A DNA stretch of 64,000 nucleotides. Origin: Xanthomonas citri pv. mangiferaeindicae (lineage in GTDB: Bacteria; Pseudomonadota; Gammaproteobacteria; Xanthomonadales; Xanthomonadaceae). The notes below the pieces were generated by a model. The model made no database searches. It was not told the DNA's origin and saw only the letters and a list, made by a program, of their open reading frames with translations. Where the stretch lies: the NCBI GenBank assembly GCA_002240395.1, contig CP016836.1, positions 1,364,001 through 1,428,000 on the forward strand, read 5' to 3'. Below, in pieces: positions 28,190-37,316 of this stretch; the first letter of the stretch is position 1, and every line of letters begins with the position of its first letter. The position numbers and the translations under genes are program-made.

Positions 28190-29038
28190 ATGGGACGCGG
28201 ACGCGGACGCGGCAATCCATTCGAAGGCCTGGCCGCATTACCGTGGCCGGTCGCGCTTGTGGTCGGGCTGGTCGGTTATGCGGCGATCCGGCATGGCGTG
28301 CCGGCCTACGTCACACGGCTCGACGGTCCACTCGCCCAAGCATTGGCAATGCAGCGCGATGCCCTCGCGCCGATCGCCTGGCTGTTCCTTGGCGCCTGCA
28401 GTATCGCCTCACTGGCCGCCTTCGTCCGCACGCGCCGGCGCCGGCGGCTGCTCGATGCCTGCACGCAGCTCGATCATGTGGCGGCACTGGGATGGCGCGA
28501 TTTCGAGCGTCTCGTCGGCGAGGCGTTCCGGCGTCAGGGCTACGGCATCGAGGAGACCGGCCTGGGCGGCGCGGATGGCGGCATCGACCTGATCCTGCGC
28601 AAAGGTGGGCAACGCACCCTCGTGCAATGCAAACAGTGGCGCCGCCGCCAGGTGCCGGTCAGCGTCGTACGCGAGATGTACGGCCTGCTCGCGCACCACC
28701 GCGCGCAAGCGGTGCGTATCGCTGCACTGGGCGGATTCACCCGGGATGCCGCGCGCTTCGCGCAGGGCAAGCCGATCGACCTCATCGACGGACCCACGCT
28801 GCTGGCGATGATCCGCAGTGTGCAGGCCGCCGACCCCAACAGCGCCGACACGCGCGATGCACCGGTGGTGGCACAAGCCATCGACGCCGTCGAGCGTGAT
28901 CCCGATCCCAGTCACCAGGCCGGCGCATCGCCCGACTGCCCACGCTGCGGCGCCACGATGATCCGGCGTGCCAACCGCAGGACTGGCGCCACGTTCTGGG
29001 GATGCTCGGGCTATCCGGCGTGCCGCGGGACACGATAG
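28190..29038 (+). CDS. Membrane-anchored Mrr-like nuclease with topoisomerase zinc finger
   Basis: A 282-residue protein in three parts. Two membrane helices lie at about residues 18-36 and 62-80. A restriction-endonuclease-like (Mrr/PD-DExK) domain follows at about 95-205, with FERLVGEAFRRQGYGIEETG, Asp133 in GGID and Gln146-x-Lys148 in VQCKQW. A C4 zinc ribbon of topoisomerase type (CPRCGATMIRR...WGCSGYPAC) is at the end. Mrr proteins cut modified DNA, and no methylase is adjacent. The membrane anchor suggests it watches DNA at the envelope, but that is inference. Confidence 0.85.
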   Translation: MGRGRGRGNPFEGLAALPWPVALVVGLVGYAAIRHGVPAYVTRLDGPLAQALAMQRDALAPIAWLFLGACSIASLAAFVRTRRRRRLLDACTQLDHVAALGWRDFERLVGEAFRRQGYGIEETGLGGADGGIDLILRKGGQRTLVQCKQWRRRQVPVSVVREMYGLLAHHRAQAVRIAALGGFTRDAARFAQGKPIDLIDGPTLLAMIRSVQAADPNSADTRDAPVVAQAIDAVERDPDPSHQAGASPDCPRCGATMIRRANRRTGATFWGCSGYPACRGTR

Positions 29039-29129
29039 CGCGCGATTTCCAGGCATCCGACGTTGCGTGTCGCAGCGATGCCATTGGCAACCGGGACAAC
29101 CATGCCGCTCAGGGGACCGCGGCGTGCGG

Positions 29130-30095
29130 TCAGGGCGTACCCGAGCCCGACGCGCTTGCCAGGCACACGCCCGCCGCGTTCGCCAGCACGTCGACGCGCC
29201 CTTGGCGCAGCGCGTCGATGCCCAGGATCACCGCGGGGCGCTCGGCCAGGCCCAGCACCGAGAACACCGGCAGCGCGCTGACCCGCACTTCGGTGGACGG
29301 CAGCGACCAGTCGTCGATCGACAGCTGCGGCAGGGTGTAGAGCCAGGTCTCGACCACCTGGTCGGCGATGCCGCGGGTGCCGGCGTCGCGGCGACGCAGT
29401 CGGGCATCGTGCTCGGTCACACCCAGTGCGCGCGCAGCCGGCAGGTTGAGCACGGTCTGCGCGGCGCCGGTGTCGACGACAGCGATCGCGTCGACGGCCT
29501 GCGCGCTGTCACGCAGCTGCGTCGGCACGAAGGCGAAGCGCTGCAGGCCGGCGGCGCGCTGCGGCAGCGCGTTGTCCAGGCAGTCGGCGCGCGCCAGGCT
29601 GCCGGGTGGGGTGAGCAGCAGTTCGCCGGTCGGCAGGTCGAAGCGCAGGTCGAAGCGCGCCATCAGATCGTTGCCCAGGATGCCGTCGATCGGCGGTGCA
29701 TCGCCCTCGGCGATCTGCGACAGGTCCATCGCCAGCAGTTGCGCCTTCCAGGCGAAGTCACCGGCCGACAAGGCCTGCAACGCGGTCACCCGGGTCGCAG
29801 CCGCACTGCCGCCTGCGCCCTGGATGGTCATGTCGCGCGCCGTGGCCTCGAGCAAGCCGAAGCGCTCGGCCAGCGCGAGGTCCACCACGCTGGCACCGGC
29901 GGCGGTATCGACGACGAAGCTCAGCGGACGCGTGGCGCCTTCGATCTGTACCTCCACGCGCGGGTGCTTGCCGACGAGGCGCATGGCGATGCGGTGGGTC
30001 TCGCCTTCGGAGATCGAAGGCGATGCGGTGGCGGCGCAGGGTGTGCCCAGGGTCAGCGACAGCAGGCAGGCAGAGAGCAGGACGCGGAGCGACAT
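29130..30095 (-). CDS. Retropepsin-like aspartic protease, exported
   Basis: A 321-residue protein with a signal peptide (MSLRVLLSACLLSLTLGTPCAATA). Two aspartyl-protease half-domains are visible in one chain: FVVDTAAGASVVDL (Asp about 68) and AVVDTGAAQTVLNL in the second half, each followed by a hydrophobic-hydrophobic-Gly motif (DGILGNDLMARF and PAVILGIDALRQG). That is a duplicated retropepsin arrangement, probably active in the periplasm. The first copy reads DTAA rather than DTGA, so its activity should be checked. It converges on the Mrr-like gene and diverges from the response regulator. Confidence 0.85.
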   Translation of the reverse strand: MSLRVLLSACLLSLTLGTPCAATASPSISEGETHRIAMRLVGKHPRVEVQIEGATRPLSFVVDTAAGASVVDLALAERFGLLEATARDMTIQGAGGSAAATRVTALQALSAGDFAWKAQLLAMDLSQIAEGDAPPIDGILGNDLMARFDLRFDLPTGELLLTPPGSLARADCLDNALPQRAAGLQRFAFVPTQLRDSAQAVDAIAVVDTGAAQTVLNLPAARALGVTEHDARLRRRDAGTRGIADQVVETWLYTLPQLSIDDWSLPSTEVRVSALPVFSVLGLAERPAVILGIDALRQGRVDVLANAAGVCLASASGSGTP

Positions 30096-30178
30096 GGCGG
30101 CACCTCGATGAAAGAGCCGCCATTGCAGCGGGCACAGGTATCGCGACGATGTCGGCGACGGCGCGGGGCGGGCATCGC

Positions 30179-30195
30179 CGATACGAACGCGATAC
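30179..30195 (+). promoter_or_regulatory. Direct repeat upstream of the response regulator
   Basis: CGATAC-GAACG-CGATAC: two identical hexamers 11 bases apart start to start, the spacing of PhoP/OmpR-family tandem sites. It lies 22 bases before the regulator's ATG and could serve autoregulation. Confidence 0.55.
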
Positions 30196-30217
30196 AAAGG
30201 CAGGCGACAATGCCCGC

Positions 30218-30937
30218 ATGACGGCCGAGACCGCCCGCATCGTCGTCGTCGACGACGACGCCAGCATCCGCGATGCGCTGTGCGACTACCTCGCACGCCA
30301 CGGCTACGCCGTGCGCGGTGCGGACGGCGCCGCCGCGATGGACCGGTTGCTCGCGCAGGCGCCGGCCGACCTGGTGGTGCTGGACTGGATGATGCCCGGC
30401 GAGGACGGCCTGTCGGTGTGCCGGCGGCTGGCCGATGCCGACGTCGCGGTATTGATGCTCAGCGCACTCGACAGCCCGCCCGACCGCGTGATCGGGCTGG
30501 AGGTGGGCGCCGACGACTACCTGGCCAAGCCGTTCGATCCGCGCGAGCTGCTGGCCCGCGTGCGCGCCTTGCTCCGACGCGGTGCGCAGCTGCGTCAGCA
30601 GGCAACACGCCCGGCCGAGGGCTACGGCTTCGACGGCTGGATGCTGCGGCTCGATATCCGCGCCCTGTGCACACCCGACGGCACCGAGGTGGCGCTGACC
30701 GCGGGCGAGTTCGCGCTGCTGCGCGCGCTGGTGGAACGCGCCGGCCGCGTGCTCGACCGCGAACGCCTGATGGCACTGACCCATGGCGACGCGGCCGAGC
30801 CCTTCGATCGCGCCGTGGATCTGGCCATCAGCCGGCTGCGCCGCAAGCTGGCGCAGGCACGGCCGGGCGCCGACGCGCTGATCCAGACGCTGCGCGGCGA
30901 GGGCTATCGCTTCGCGGCCACGGTGCGCCGCCTGTGA
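30218..30937 (+). CDS. OmpR/PhoB-family response regulator
   Basis: A 239-residue two-domain regulator. Receiver domain residues 1-118: acidic pocket VVVDDDAS, phospho-acceptor LVVLDWMMPGEDG (Asp about 53), conserved Lys in YLAKPFDPRELL. Winged-helix output domain at about 135-235 with EVALTAGEFALLRALVERAGRVLDRERLM and DLAISRLRRKL. The stop overlaps the GTG start of the kinase gene by 4 bases, so the two form one two-component system. The signal is unknown. Confidence 0.94.
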   Translation: MTAETARIVVVDDDASIRDALCDYLARHGYAVRGADGAAAMDRLLAQAPADLVVLDWMMPGEDGLSVCRRLADADVAVLMLSALDSPPDRVIGLEVGADDYLAKPFDPRELLARVRALLRRGAQLRQQATRPAEGYGFDGWMLRLDIRALCTPDGTEVALTAGEFALLRALVERAGRVLDRERLMALTHGDAAEPFDRAVDLAISRLRRKLAQARPGADALIQTLRGEGYRFAATVRRL

Positions 30938-32277
30938 GCCGGCCGCGCGGCATCCTGGTCCTGGTCGGCGGGCTGGCGCTCGCGACGCTGGTACTGGCGC
31001 AGGCGGTGAGCTTCGCCGTGGTCGGCTGGTGGCCGGCACCGCCGATGCCGACGATGGTGCCGGCCGACGCGATCGCAGCCTTGTCGGGTACGCAGCCGCC
31101 CGCACCCGGACTCCAGCTGCGCACGCAGACGGCCGCGCCGAGCGGAACGCCGGTGCCCTGGTTGGCCGACCTGGCGGCCGAGCGCCTGCAGCGTCCCGCA
31201 GCGCAGGTGCGCGCGACCTGGCGACGCAAACCCGACGTCGCGCTGCAGGTCGTCGATGACGGCCAACTGGCGATGGCCGGGCAGGCCGACAGCGCGCGCC
31301 AGGCGCGCGTGCGCGCTGCGTTGCTGGCGACCGGGTTGCAGGTCCCGGCGTTCGAGCTGGCGGTCGCGCAGCCGGACGGGACCTGGCGCGTCGTGAGTGC
31401 GGTCGACGCCGGACGCGGACAGTGGCGCCGCCAGGTACTGCTGGCGCTGGCGCTGGGCGCGCTGCTGATCGCGCCACTGGCCTGGTGGATGGCGCGCCGG
31501 CTTACGCTGCCGCTGCGGCGGCTGGCCGAGGCCAGCGCCCGGGTGGACCTGGCCGCGCGCGCGCCACCGGTGCCGGTCGAAGGCGCCGCCGAGGTCCGCA
31601 TGCTGGGCCAGGCGATCGCCGACGCGCACGCCCGCCTGCGCGCGCAGGCCGACGATGTCACTGCGATGCTCGCTGCCGTGGCGCACGACCTGCGCACGCC
31701 GCTGACCGGTCTGCGGCTGCGCGCCGAGACCGCGCCATCGCCGGATCGCGAGCGCATGGTCGCCGACATCGCGCGGATGCAGACGATGATCGCGCAGGTG
31801 CTGGCCTATGCGCAGGGCGAGGTCGCGCCGCTGCAGCGCGCGCCGATCGACATGACCGCGCTTGCCGGCGAGTTGGCTGCGGCCGCCCGGGCGCTGGGCC
31901 AGTCGGTGCAGGTGCATGCGCACGCACCGGCCATCGTGCAAGGGGATGCGCTGGCGCTGCGCCGCGCGCTGTCGAACCTGATCGACAACGCCGTGCGCTA
32001 CGCCGGCGCGGCCGACATTGAAATCCACACGCGCGACGGCCGGCTGTCCATCGACGTGGTCGACCGTGGCCCGGGTATTCCCGCCGAGGCGCGCGCGCGG
32101 CTGGTGCAGCCGTTCCAGCGCCTGGAACACTCGCGCAGTCGCGACACCGGCGGTGCCGGGCTCGGTCTCGCCGTTGCGCGCTCGACCGCGCAGCGCCACG
32201 GTGGCGCGCTCGAACTGCTCGACCGCGACGGCGGCGGCCTGCGGGCGCGGTTGGTCCTGCCGATCGCCGCGCCCTGA
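30934..32277 (+). CDS. Sensor histidine kinase, HAMP-type
   Basis: A 447-residue kinase starting at GTG 30934 in the regulator's stop. Membrane helix about 8-30, a periplasmic region of about 140 residues, a second helix (LLALALGALLIAPLAWWMA), HAMP, then the dimerisation box VAHDLRTPLTGLRLRAE carrying the phosphorylated His. The ATPase domain has NLIDNAVRYAG (N box), VDRGPGIPAEA (G1) and GGAGLGLAVARSTAQRHGG (G2). It pairs with the preceding response regulator. The periplasmic domain gives no hint of its ligand. Confidence 0.93.
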   Translation: MSRPRGILVLVGGLALATLVLAQAVSFAVVGWWPAPPMPTMVPADAIAALSGTQPPAPGLQLRTQTAAPSGTPVPWLADLAAERLQRPAAQVRATWRRKPDVALQVVDDGQLAMAGQADSARQARVRAALLATGLQVPAFELAVAQPDGTWRVVSAVDAGRGQWRRQVLLALALGALLIAPLAWWMARRLTLPLRRLAEASARVDLAARAPPVPVEGAAEVRMLGQAIADAHARLRAQADDVTAMLAAVAHDLRTPLTGLRLRAETAPSPDRERMVADIARMQTMIAQVLAYAQGEVAPLQRAPIDMTALAGELAAAARALGQSVQVHAHAPAIVQGDALALRRALSNLIDNAVRYAGAADIEIHTRDGRLSIDVVDRGPGIPAEARARLVQPFQRLEHSRSRDTGGAGLGLAVARSTAQRHGGALELLDRDGGGLRARLVLPIAAP

Positions 32278-32297
32278 GGCGCGCGGCTGGGCGTGGA

Positions 32298-32759
32298 TCA
32301 GTAGGCGGTCCACGGCGCGTCGCCGCGGAGGGTGAAGGTCAGTGCGTCGTCGATGTCGGCGTACGCGGTGGCGGCATCGGCACCGACCCCCTGCAACACC
32401 GGCCAATGGAACGTGAAGCTGCGCAGATACAGCGGCAGCACGAGATACCGACGTGCGGCGATGTCGACGACGAGAGTCTTGCGCGCGTAGCGCGCCGGCA
32501 TCCACCCGCCAATGAAGAAGCGCGAATCGGCCGAAAAGCCCAGCGCGCCGGCCCAGAAGAAACCGGGAACGGGCACGCCATCGATCTGCCCCTCGTAGAA
32601 GCTCGCGCCGTGCGGCGGCTCGCCCGCGTAGCGCAGCGCGACCACGTGCCGGCCGTCTGGCGATTGCAGATCGGCATCGCCCAGCCACATCGGCTGGCTC
32701 TCGCCATCGGGCGCGAACGCCAAGCGCGGCACCGTGGTCACGGCGTCGGCCCTGCGCAT
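32298..32759 (-). CDS. Hypothetical protein
   Basis: A 153-residue protein with no signal peptide or known motif. It is rich in aromatic beta-strand segments (VVALRYAGEPPHGASFYEGQ, FGWAG-like turns, LVLPLYLRSFTFHWPVLQG), suggesting an all-beta fold. The frame is clean from ATG 32759 to a TGA 20 bases from the kinase stop. It lies downstream of the DUF2058 gene on the same strand after 43 bases. I cannot assign a function. Confidence 0.6.
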   Translation of the reverse strand: MRRADAVTTVPRLAFAPDGESQPMWLGDADLQSPDGRHVVALRYAGEPPHGASFYEGQIDGVPVPGFFWAGALGFSADSRFFIGGWMPARYARKTLVVDIAARRYLVLPLYLRSFTFHWPVLQGVGADAATAYADIDDALTFTLRGDAPWTAY

Positions 32760-32802
32760 GGCCGGCGCACACCACGTCGCGTCATCGCGAACCGCAACAG
32801 CC

Positions 32803-33357
32803 TCACCACATCAGATCGTCGGGCACCTTGAACTGCGCGTAATAGGCGTCGTCCTCGGCGTTGGATTCGGACGGCGTTGCCTCCGCAGCCTGTCCGTGAT
32901 CGACCACGATCAGTGCGGCATCGCGTTCGCGCACCTTGTCGGCCGCCGCACGCGGCAACAAGGCATAGCCCTCACCCAGCCGCGCGACGACCAATGTGCC
33001 TGCGGCCAGTTGCTTGCGCTGGGCCTCATCGACCAGCAGGCTGCGGATCGCACCATCGGCGGTGAACCGATACTCCAGTTGCCCGGCACGCGGCACCTGC
33101 TTGTCTTGGATGATCTGGCGCGCCTGCGCGACCAACTCGGCAGCGCGCGCCCGGGCCTTGTGCTCGGCGGCCAGCGCACGGTCGCGTTCGACCTTCTCCG
33201 CGCGTACGCGCTCGGCCTCGCGCTGGCTGTCCGTCGGCGCCGGCGCGCCCTTGCCGTGCCGCGCCTTGTGCTGCTCGCGCGCGACCTCGGCCACCTTGCT
33301 CTTCTTGACCAGGCCCGCCTTGAGCAGTTGTTCCTGGAGCGGGTTCGCCTTCGCCAT
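32803..33357 (-). CDS. DUF2058 (YaiL-like) protein
   Basis: A 184-residue cytoplasmic protein of the DUF2058 family. The N-terminus NPLQEQLLKAGLVKKSKVAEVAREQHKAR is the hallmark and probably binds nucleic acid. It is followed by a charged coiled coil (about 45-85) and a C-terminal domain with YRFTADGAIRSLLVDEAQRKQLAAGTLVVARLG. Start at ATG 33357 gives the standard MAKANPLQ beginning. The role of the family is poorly known; E. coli YaiL has been linked to nucleoprotein or polysome material. Confidence 0.88.
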   Translation of the reverse strand: MAKANPLQEQLLKAGLVKKSKVAEVAREQHKARHGKGAPAPTDSQREAERVRAEKVERDRALAAEHKARARAAELVAQARQIIQDKQVPRAGQLEYRFTADGAIRSLLVDEAQRKQLAAGTLVVARLGEGYALLPRAAADKVRERDAALIVVDHGQAAEATPSESNAEDDAYYAQFKVPDDLMW

Positions 33358-33411
33358 GTCCGAAACGTCGTGTGGAATGTCGGGCCCCATGATACGGGGG
33401 ACCATAGCCAG

Positions 33412-34695
33412 TCAGCGCTCCGGGTCGATCACCGCCTCCATCGCCGCGATCTCAGTACCACGTGCCTGGCAGTGCCTGGCTTCGTCCCTCCAGCCGCGCA
33501 CCGCCACCCGTACCTCCTCGACGATCGTGCGCGCTCGCGTCTTGCTCAGACGGTAGTAGGCGCAGGTGTCCAGCAACAGCCGGGTATCGGGGGACGGATC
33601 GTCCAGGCCGATCGAAAGGACGTGCGTGTCCTTGTCCGGGTTGGGATTCACATCGAAGGCCGGGGCCAGGCGCCAGCCATCGGGCGCCCGCAGAAATCCG
33701 TGGTTACGCAGATGGTCGTCGCGATTACCGACCAGGACATTGAACACCGCGCGACGATAGAGCTGCGACAGATCATCGACGATCGCCGAGGCAACGCTCT
33801 GGTTTTCGATCGCGTGGGCGATCTCGACGTAGCTGATGTCCTCGCTGTCGTCCGCATCCAACAGCGTAAGCGCCGAGGCGTATGCATGGCGGTCGGCCCC
33901 ACTCCGATCGAACCGGCGCACCGCATAGGTGGTGCCCAGGTTGGACAGAGACAGCGGACGTGCTTGAGGCATGTCGATGCCGGCCGCGCGCGCGAGGCGA
34001 TAGGTCACGTACTCCCACAGGCCCACATCGTGCCGATCGTCGCTGGACGGGAACTTCGCAAGCCACAGTGTCTGATCGACATCGCGCACGCTCGCCTTGG
34101 GGCGGGCGCCGCCCAGCGACGCGCCCGGTGCCACCAATTGCCTGATCCACCTGGCGTCGAGTGCGCTGTCGTCGATGTCGTCGCGTTCCACGCGCACGGC
34201 GATCGCCTCCAGCGCACGCAACTCGGTCATCGGCGGCGCGCTGAGTTCACGATCGTCCAGATATCGGCCGTTGGCCGCGCGCAGCCGCAATGCGCCCATC
34301 CGGGAGGCATCGTGGATGCCAATCAGATAGTCCCACGGGCGCAGTGCTCGCACCCGCCGATTCTGTTCACGGGCGTCGATGACCTCGCGCCGATCCATGA
34401 GGCGTTTGCCCCAACGATCGGGCGAGCAATCGGTGAATGCACCGGTCAACGTGCTGGCGCCCGTGCGCGCGACATGGGGGCCGCGATGGAGCGGTAACTG
34501 CGGATCCAGCGCAAAGCTGCGGATCGGGGCTGTGCCGTCCACCCAGTCGTCGGCGTACTGGAACTGGAACGTGTCGCCGGTCCGGCTGGGCAGCCGGGCC
34601 AGGTGGCCGACCAACGCCTCGCCGCCGAGGCCAGCGGCATCCAACCAGACCTCGACCTGGTCGATCGCCTGAACGTCGGCAGCGGACGGGCTCAC
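33412..34695 (-). CDS. hipA: HipA-type serine/threonine kinase toxin
   Basis: A 427-residue type II toxin kinase. The N-terminal domain contains HVARTGASTLTGAFTDCSPDRWGKRLMDRRE. The P-loop-like SLGGARPKASV and the catalytic segment VFNVLVGNRDDHLRNHGFL (catalytic Asp with the DxxxxN metal ligands) follow, then LAPAFDVNPNPD. HipA kinases phosphorylate targets such as glutamyl-tRNA synthetase and slow growth. The GTG start overlaps the hipB stop by 4 bases (GTGA), so the pair is coupled with the antitoxin first. Confidence 0.93.
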   Translation of the reverse strand: MSPSAADVQAIDQVEVWLDAAGLGGEALVGHLARLPSRTGDTFQFQYADDWVDGTAPIRSFALDPQLPLHRGPHVARTGASTLTGAFTDCSPDRWGKRLMDRREVIDAREQNRRVRALRPWDYLIGIHDASRMGALRLRAANGRYLDDRELSAPPMTELRALEAIAVRVERDDIDDSALDARWIRQLVAPGASLGGARPKASVRDVDQTLWLAKFPSSDDRHDVGLWEYVTYRLARAAGIDMPQARPLSLSNLGTTYAVRRFDRSGADRHAYASALTLLDADDSEDISYVEIAHAIENQSVASAIVDDLSQLYRRAVFNVLVGNRDDHLRNHGFLRAPDGWRLAPAFDVNPNPDKDTHVLSIGLDDPSPDTRLLLDTCAYYRLSKTRARTIVEEVRVAVRGWRDEARHCQARGTEIAAMEAVIDPER

Positions 34696-35009
34696 GACGT
34701 ACTCACGCGACGTGCGGCGGGGCGACGCAGGCGACTGTCCTGCAGTTCGCGGCCGAGTTCGTCGTTGCGGGCCAACAGATCGATGTCCTGCTCCAGCCCC
34801 AGCGCCGTGAGCACGCGCAACATCGTGGCCAGGCTCGTCGCCGGATCGCCGCGCTCCAGCTTGCCGACCGTCGGTACGCTCACCCCGACCCGCGCCGCGA
34901 GCTCGCCCTGGGTCATCTGCCGGCGCATGCGCGCCGCGCGCAGCCGCGCGCCCAACGCCTGGATCTGGCGTTGGGCGCGTGGCATCGTCGGTGGCGTTCG
35001 CTTAGACAT
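34692..35009 (-). CDS. hipB: HipB-type antitoxin, XRE-family repressor
   Basis: A 105-residue DNA-binding antitoxin: helix-turn-helix RLRAARMRRQMTQGELAARVGVSVPTVGKLERGDPATSLATMLRVL. It should bind HipA and repress its own operon through the inverted repeat immediately upstream. The C-terminal tail (SRLRRPAARR) is basic. First gene of the hipBA operon. Confidence 0.92.
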   Translation of the reverse strand: MSKRTPPTMPRAQRQIQALGARLRAARMRRQMTQGELAARVGVSVPTVGKLERGDPATSLATMLRVLTALGLEQDIDLLARNDELGRELQDSRLRRPAARRVSTS

Positions 35010-35012
35010 GGA

Positions 35013-35052
35013 AATTAAATTACATCTTTCCGGCTCGTAATGTAAATTAATT
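35013..35052. promoter_or_regulatory. hipBA operator inverted repeat
   Basis: AATTAAATTACAT (35013-35025) and ATGTAAATTAATT (35040-35052) are inverted copies matching at 12 of 13 bases with a 14-base spacer. The site is AT-rich in GC-rich surroundings and begins 4 bases before the hipB start, the expected position for autoregulation. Confidence 0.82.
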
Positions 35053-35070
35053 TACTCATCGTCCGAACCG

Positions 35071-37134
35071 TCAGTAGTTCACGTTCAACTTCACCCACGC
35101 GGTGCGGCCGGGCTCGTTGATCCGTACCGGGTCGGCCGGATAGCCGAAGTCGGCGCTGCCGGTCAGGTTCAGGTGCTCGCTGTAGGTCCGGTCGAAGACG
35201 TTGTCGATGCCGGCCGTCAGCTGCAGACGGTCGTTGATGCGATAGCCGCCGTTGAGGGCGAGTGTCGCGAAGCCCGCGCTGGCGTCGAGGTCGCGCCCCA
35301 CCACGTTGCCCTGGCCAACCGCGATGCGGTCCTGGCTGGCGACCGCGCGCACCAGCGCCCCGAAGCTCCAGCGCTTGTCGTCGTAGCCTGCCGACAGGCG
35401 CGCCTCGAGCGGCGGCATCTGCGGCAAGGCCTGGCCGGTGGTGCGGTTCTCGCCCCAGGCGTAGGCGAGCGTGCCGCCGAACTTCCAGTGCGTCCACGGC
35501 CGGACTTCCACGCCCGCCTCGGCGCCGCGGATGTCGGCATCGACATTCGCCGCCGACGAGGTCATGCCCATCATGCCGCCGGCCGAGTAAGTGAACAGGA
35601 TGTAGTCCTCGATGCGCCCCGCATAACCGGACACCCACGCATCCAGTTTCCGCGTGCGGTAGCGCACGCCGATGTCGAGCTGCGTGGTCTTTTCCGGTGC
35701 GATACCGGCAAAGGCGTTGGCCGCGCCCGTCGGTCCACGTCCGGGCGAGAACAGCTCCCAGTAGTCGGGCATGCGCTCGGTGTGGCCCAGGCCGGCGTAC
35801 CAGCTGACCGGCGTGTCCTTGAGTTCTTGCTCGTAGCGCAGGAACCCGGCGCGCAGCGTTTCCTCGCGGGTCTGCCCGGCGGTCGGATTGGGCATGCCCA
35901 TCATGCCGGCCGTGGCCCGTTCGTCGGTGGCCTTGGCGCGGTCGATGCGCACACCGCCGGTCAGGTGCCGGCCCGGCGGCAGGTGGCGCGTGCCCTCGGC
36001 GAACACGCCGGCGGTCTCGAAGCGCGCGTCGGTGGTCCAGGGCTGCGCTGCGTATGTGCCGCGGCCCATGCCCTTGCGCGCGCGATGCCGGCTTTGCTGC
36101 GTGTCCACGCCGGCCTGAAGGTCCCAGCCGGTCCACTTCCAGCCCAGCGCGATGCGCCCGCCGGTCGTGCGCCGGTCGACATTGGACGCCATCGGCATCG
36201 GCATCGCACTGGCGGGGTTCGGATCGCGCAGGGTGTAGTTGTCCATGACGTGGTCGGCGTGGTTGTAGAACACGCTGCTCTCGATCGCGTCGAGCGCGCC
36301 GCCCAGGGCGTGCTTTTCGAACCGCAACGTCGCGCTCTCGCGCCGAAACTGCGCACCGTCCATGCCGCGACCGGCGTAGCGCGCCTGCCCGTCGCCGACG
36401 CCGGCGTTGAGCTCGAGCACGGTGTCGGCATCGGGCGTCCAGCCCAGCGCGACATCGCTGTTCCACTTCTTCCACGACGAGGGCACCACGACGCCGTCAC
36501 CGTCCTGGTAGTCGTCGGCTTCGGAGCGGTTGCCGCTCACGCGCACATAGCCCTGCGGCGTGCCGGCCACGACATCGAGCACCTGGTCGTTGCGGCCGTT
36601 CGAGCCGCCCAGCAGGCTGCCGTTGATGCGCACGCCCGGCGCATCGAACACCGGCGTCTCGCGCTCGAAGCGCACCGTGCCGGCCGAAGCGCCGGGGCCC
36701 CACAGCACCGTCTGCGGGCCCTTGATCACGACCAGGCTGTCGAAGGTCTCGGGCGAGACGTAGGACATCGGGTTGTCCATGCGCGAGGGGCAGGCGCCAG
36801 GCATGCTGCCATCGTTGGTGAGCAGGTTCAGGCGCGAGCCGAACATGCCGCGCAGCACCGGATCGCCATTGGTGCCGCCGTTGCGCAGTGCGGTGAAGCC
36901 GGGAATGGTCTTGAGGTAGTCGGCGCCATCGCTGGCCGGTACCGGCTGGCGCGGCAGGCGTGGATCGATGTCGTAGGTCAATGGTGAGACCGGCGCGGCG
37001 GTCACCAGCACCGCTTCGAGGTTGACGGGTTCGGGCAGGTCGTCGGCCTGGGCGGCGAGCGGCAGCGTCAGCGCGCAGGCGATGGCCAGGGCGGTGCGGG
37101 AGGCGGGTTGCGCCTGGGGACGTGTGGACAACAT
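35071..37134 (-). CDS. oprC: TonB-dependent copper receptor, OprC-like
   Basis: A 687-residue outer-membrane receptor. Signal peptide MLSTRPQ...LPLAAQA, then LEAVLVTAAPVS as TonB-box region. The plug (residues about 50-170) contains LRNGGTNGDPVLRGMFGSRLNLLTNDG and VIKGPQTVLWGPGASAGTVRFER, closely following OprC/NosA-type copper receptors. The barrel ends with WVKLNVNY. Methionine-rich stretches (MPMPMASN, MMGMPNP, MMGMTSS) lie in predicted loops and suit Cu(I)/Cu(II) binding. A DUF2946 gene lies directly upstream on the same strand. Confidence 0.9.
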   Translation of the reverse strand: MLSTRPQAQPASRTALAIACALTLPLAAQADDLPEPVNLEAVLVTAAPVSPLTYDIDPRLPRQPVPASDGADYLKTIPGFTALRNGGTNGDPVLRGMFGSRLNLLTNDGSMPGACPSRMDNPMSYVSPETFDSLVVIKGPQTVLWGPGASAGTVRFERETPVFDAPGVRINGSLLGGSNGRNDQVLDVVAGTPQGYVRVSGNRSEADDYQDGDGVVVPSSWKKWNSDVALGWTPDADTVLELNAGVGDGQARYAGRGMDGAQFRRESATLRFEKHALGGALDAIESSVFYNHADHVMDNYTLRDPNPASAMPMPMASNVDRRTTGGRIALGWKWTGWDLQAGVDTQQSRHRARKGMGRGTYAAQPWTTDARFETAGVFAEGTRHLPPGRHLTGGVRIDRAKATDERATAGMMGMPNPTAGQTREETLRAGFLRYEQELKDTPVSWYAGLGHTERMPDYWELFSPGRGPTGAANAFAGIAPEKTTQLDIGVRYRTRKLDAWVSGYAGRIEDYILFTYSAGGMMGMTSSAANVDADIRGAEAGVEVRPWTHWKFGGTLAYAWGENRTTGQALPQMPPLEARLSAGYDDKRWSFGALVRAVASQDRIAVGQGNVVGRDLDASAGFATLALNGGYRINDRLQLTAGIDNVFDRTYSEHLNLTGSADFGYPADPVRINEPGRTAWVKLNVNY

Positions 37135-37316
37135 GGAAGATCTCCGGATCGAGCGTCGCCGGGCGGGCCGGTGACGCGTGCAGCTTCATCGGACGCAGGC
37201 CTGGCGGCCGGTCGCGACATCTGGATTCGGAATGCGGGCGTGAGCGGGCCCTGCGCCCTGCGTCACGCCGTTGGGGCGTGCGCATGGACGGTGCGCTTCA
37301 AGCCGGGATTCCGCGG

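Noticed and set aside
37135..37316. Extra small gene between the copper receptor and DUF2946
   Set aside because: Open frames of 60-130 codons cross the gap but overlap the flanking genes antisense and carry no recognisable motif.
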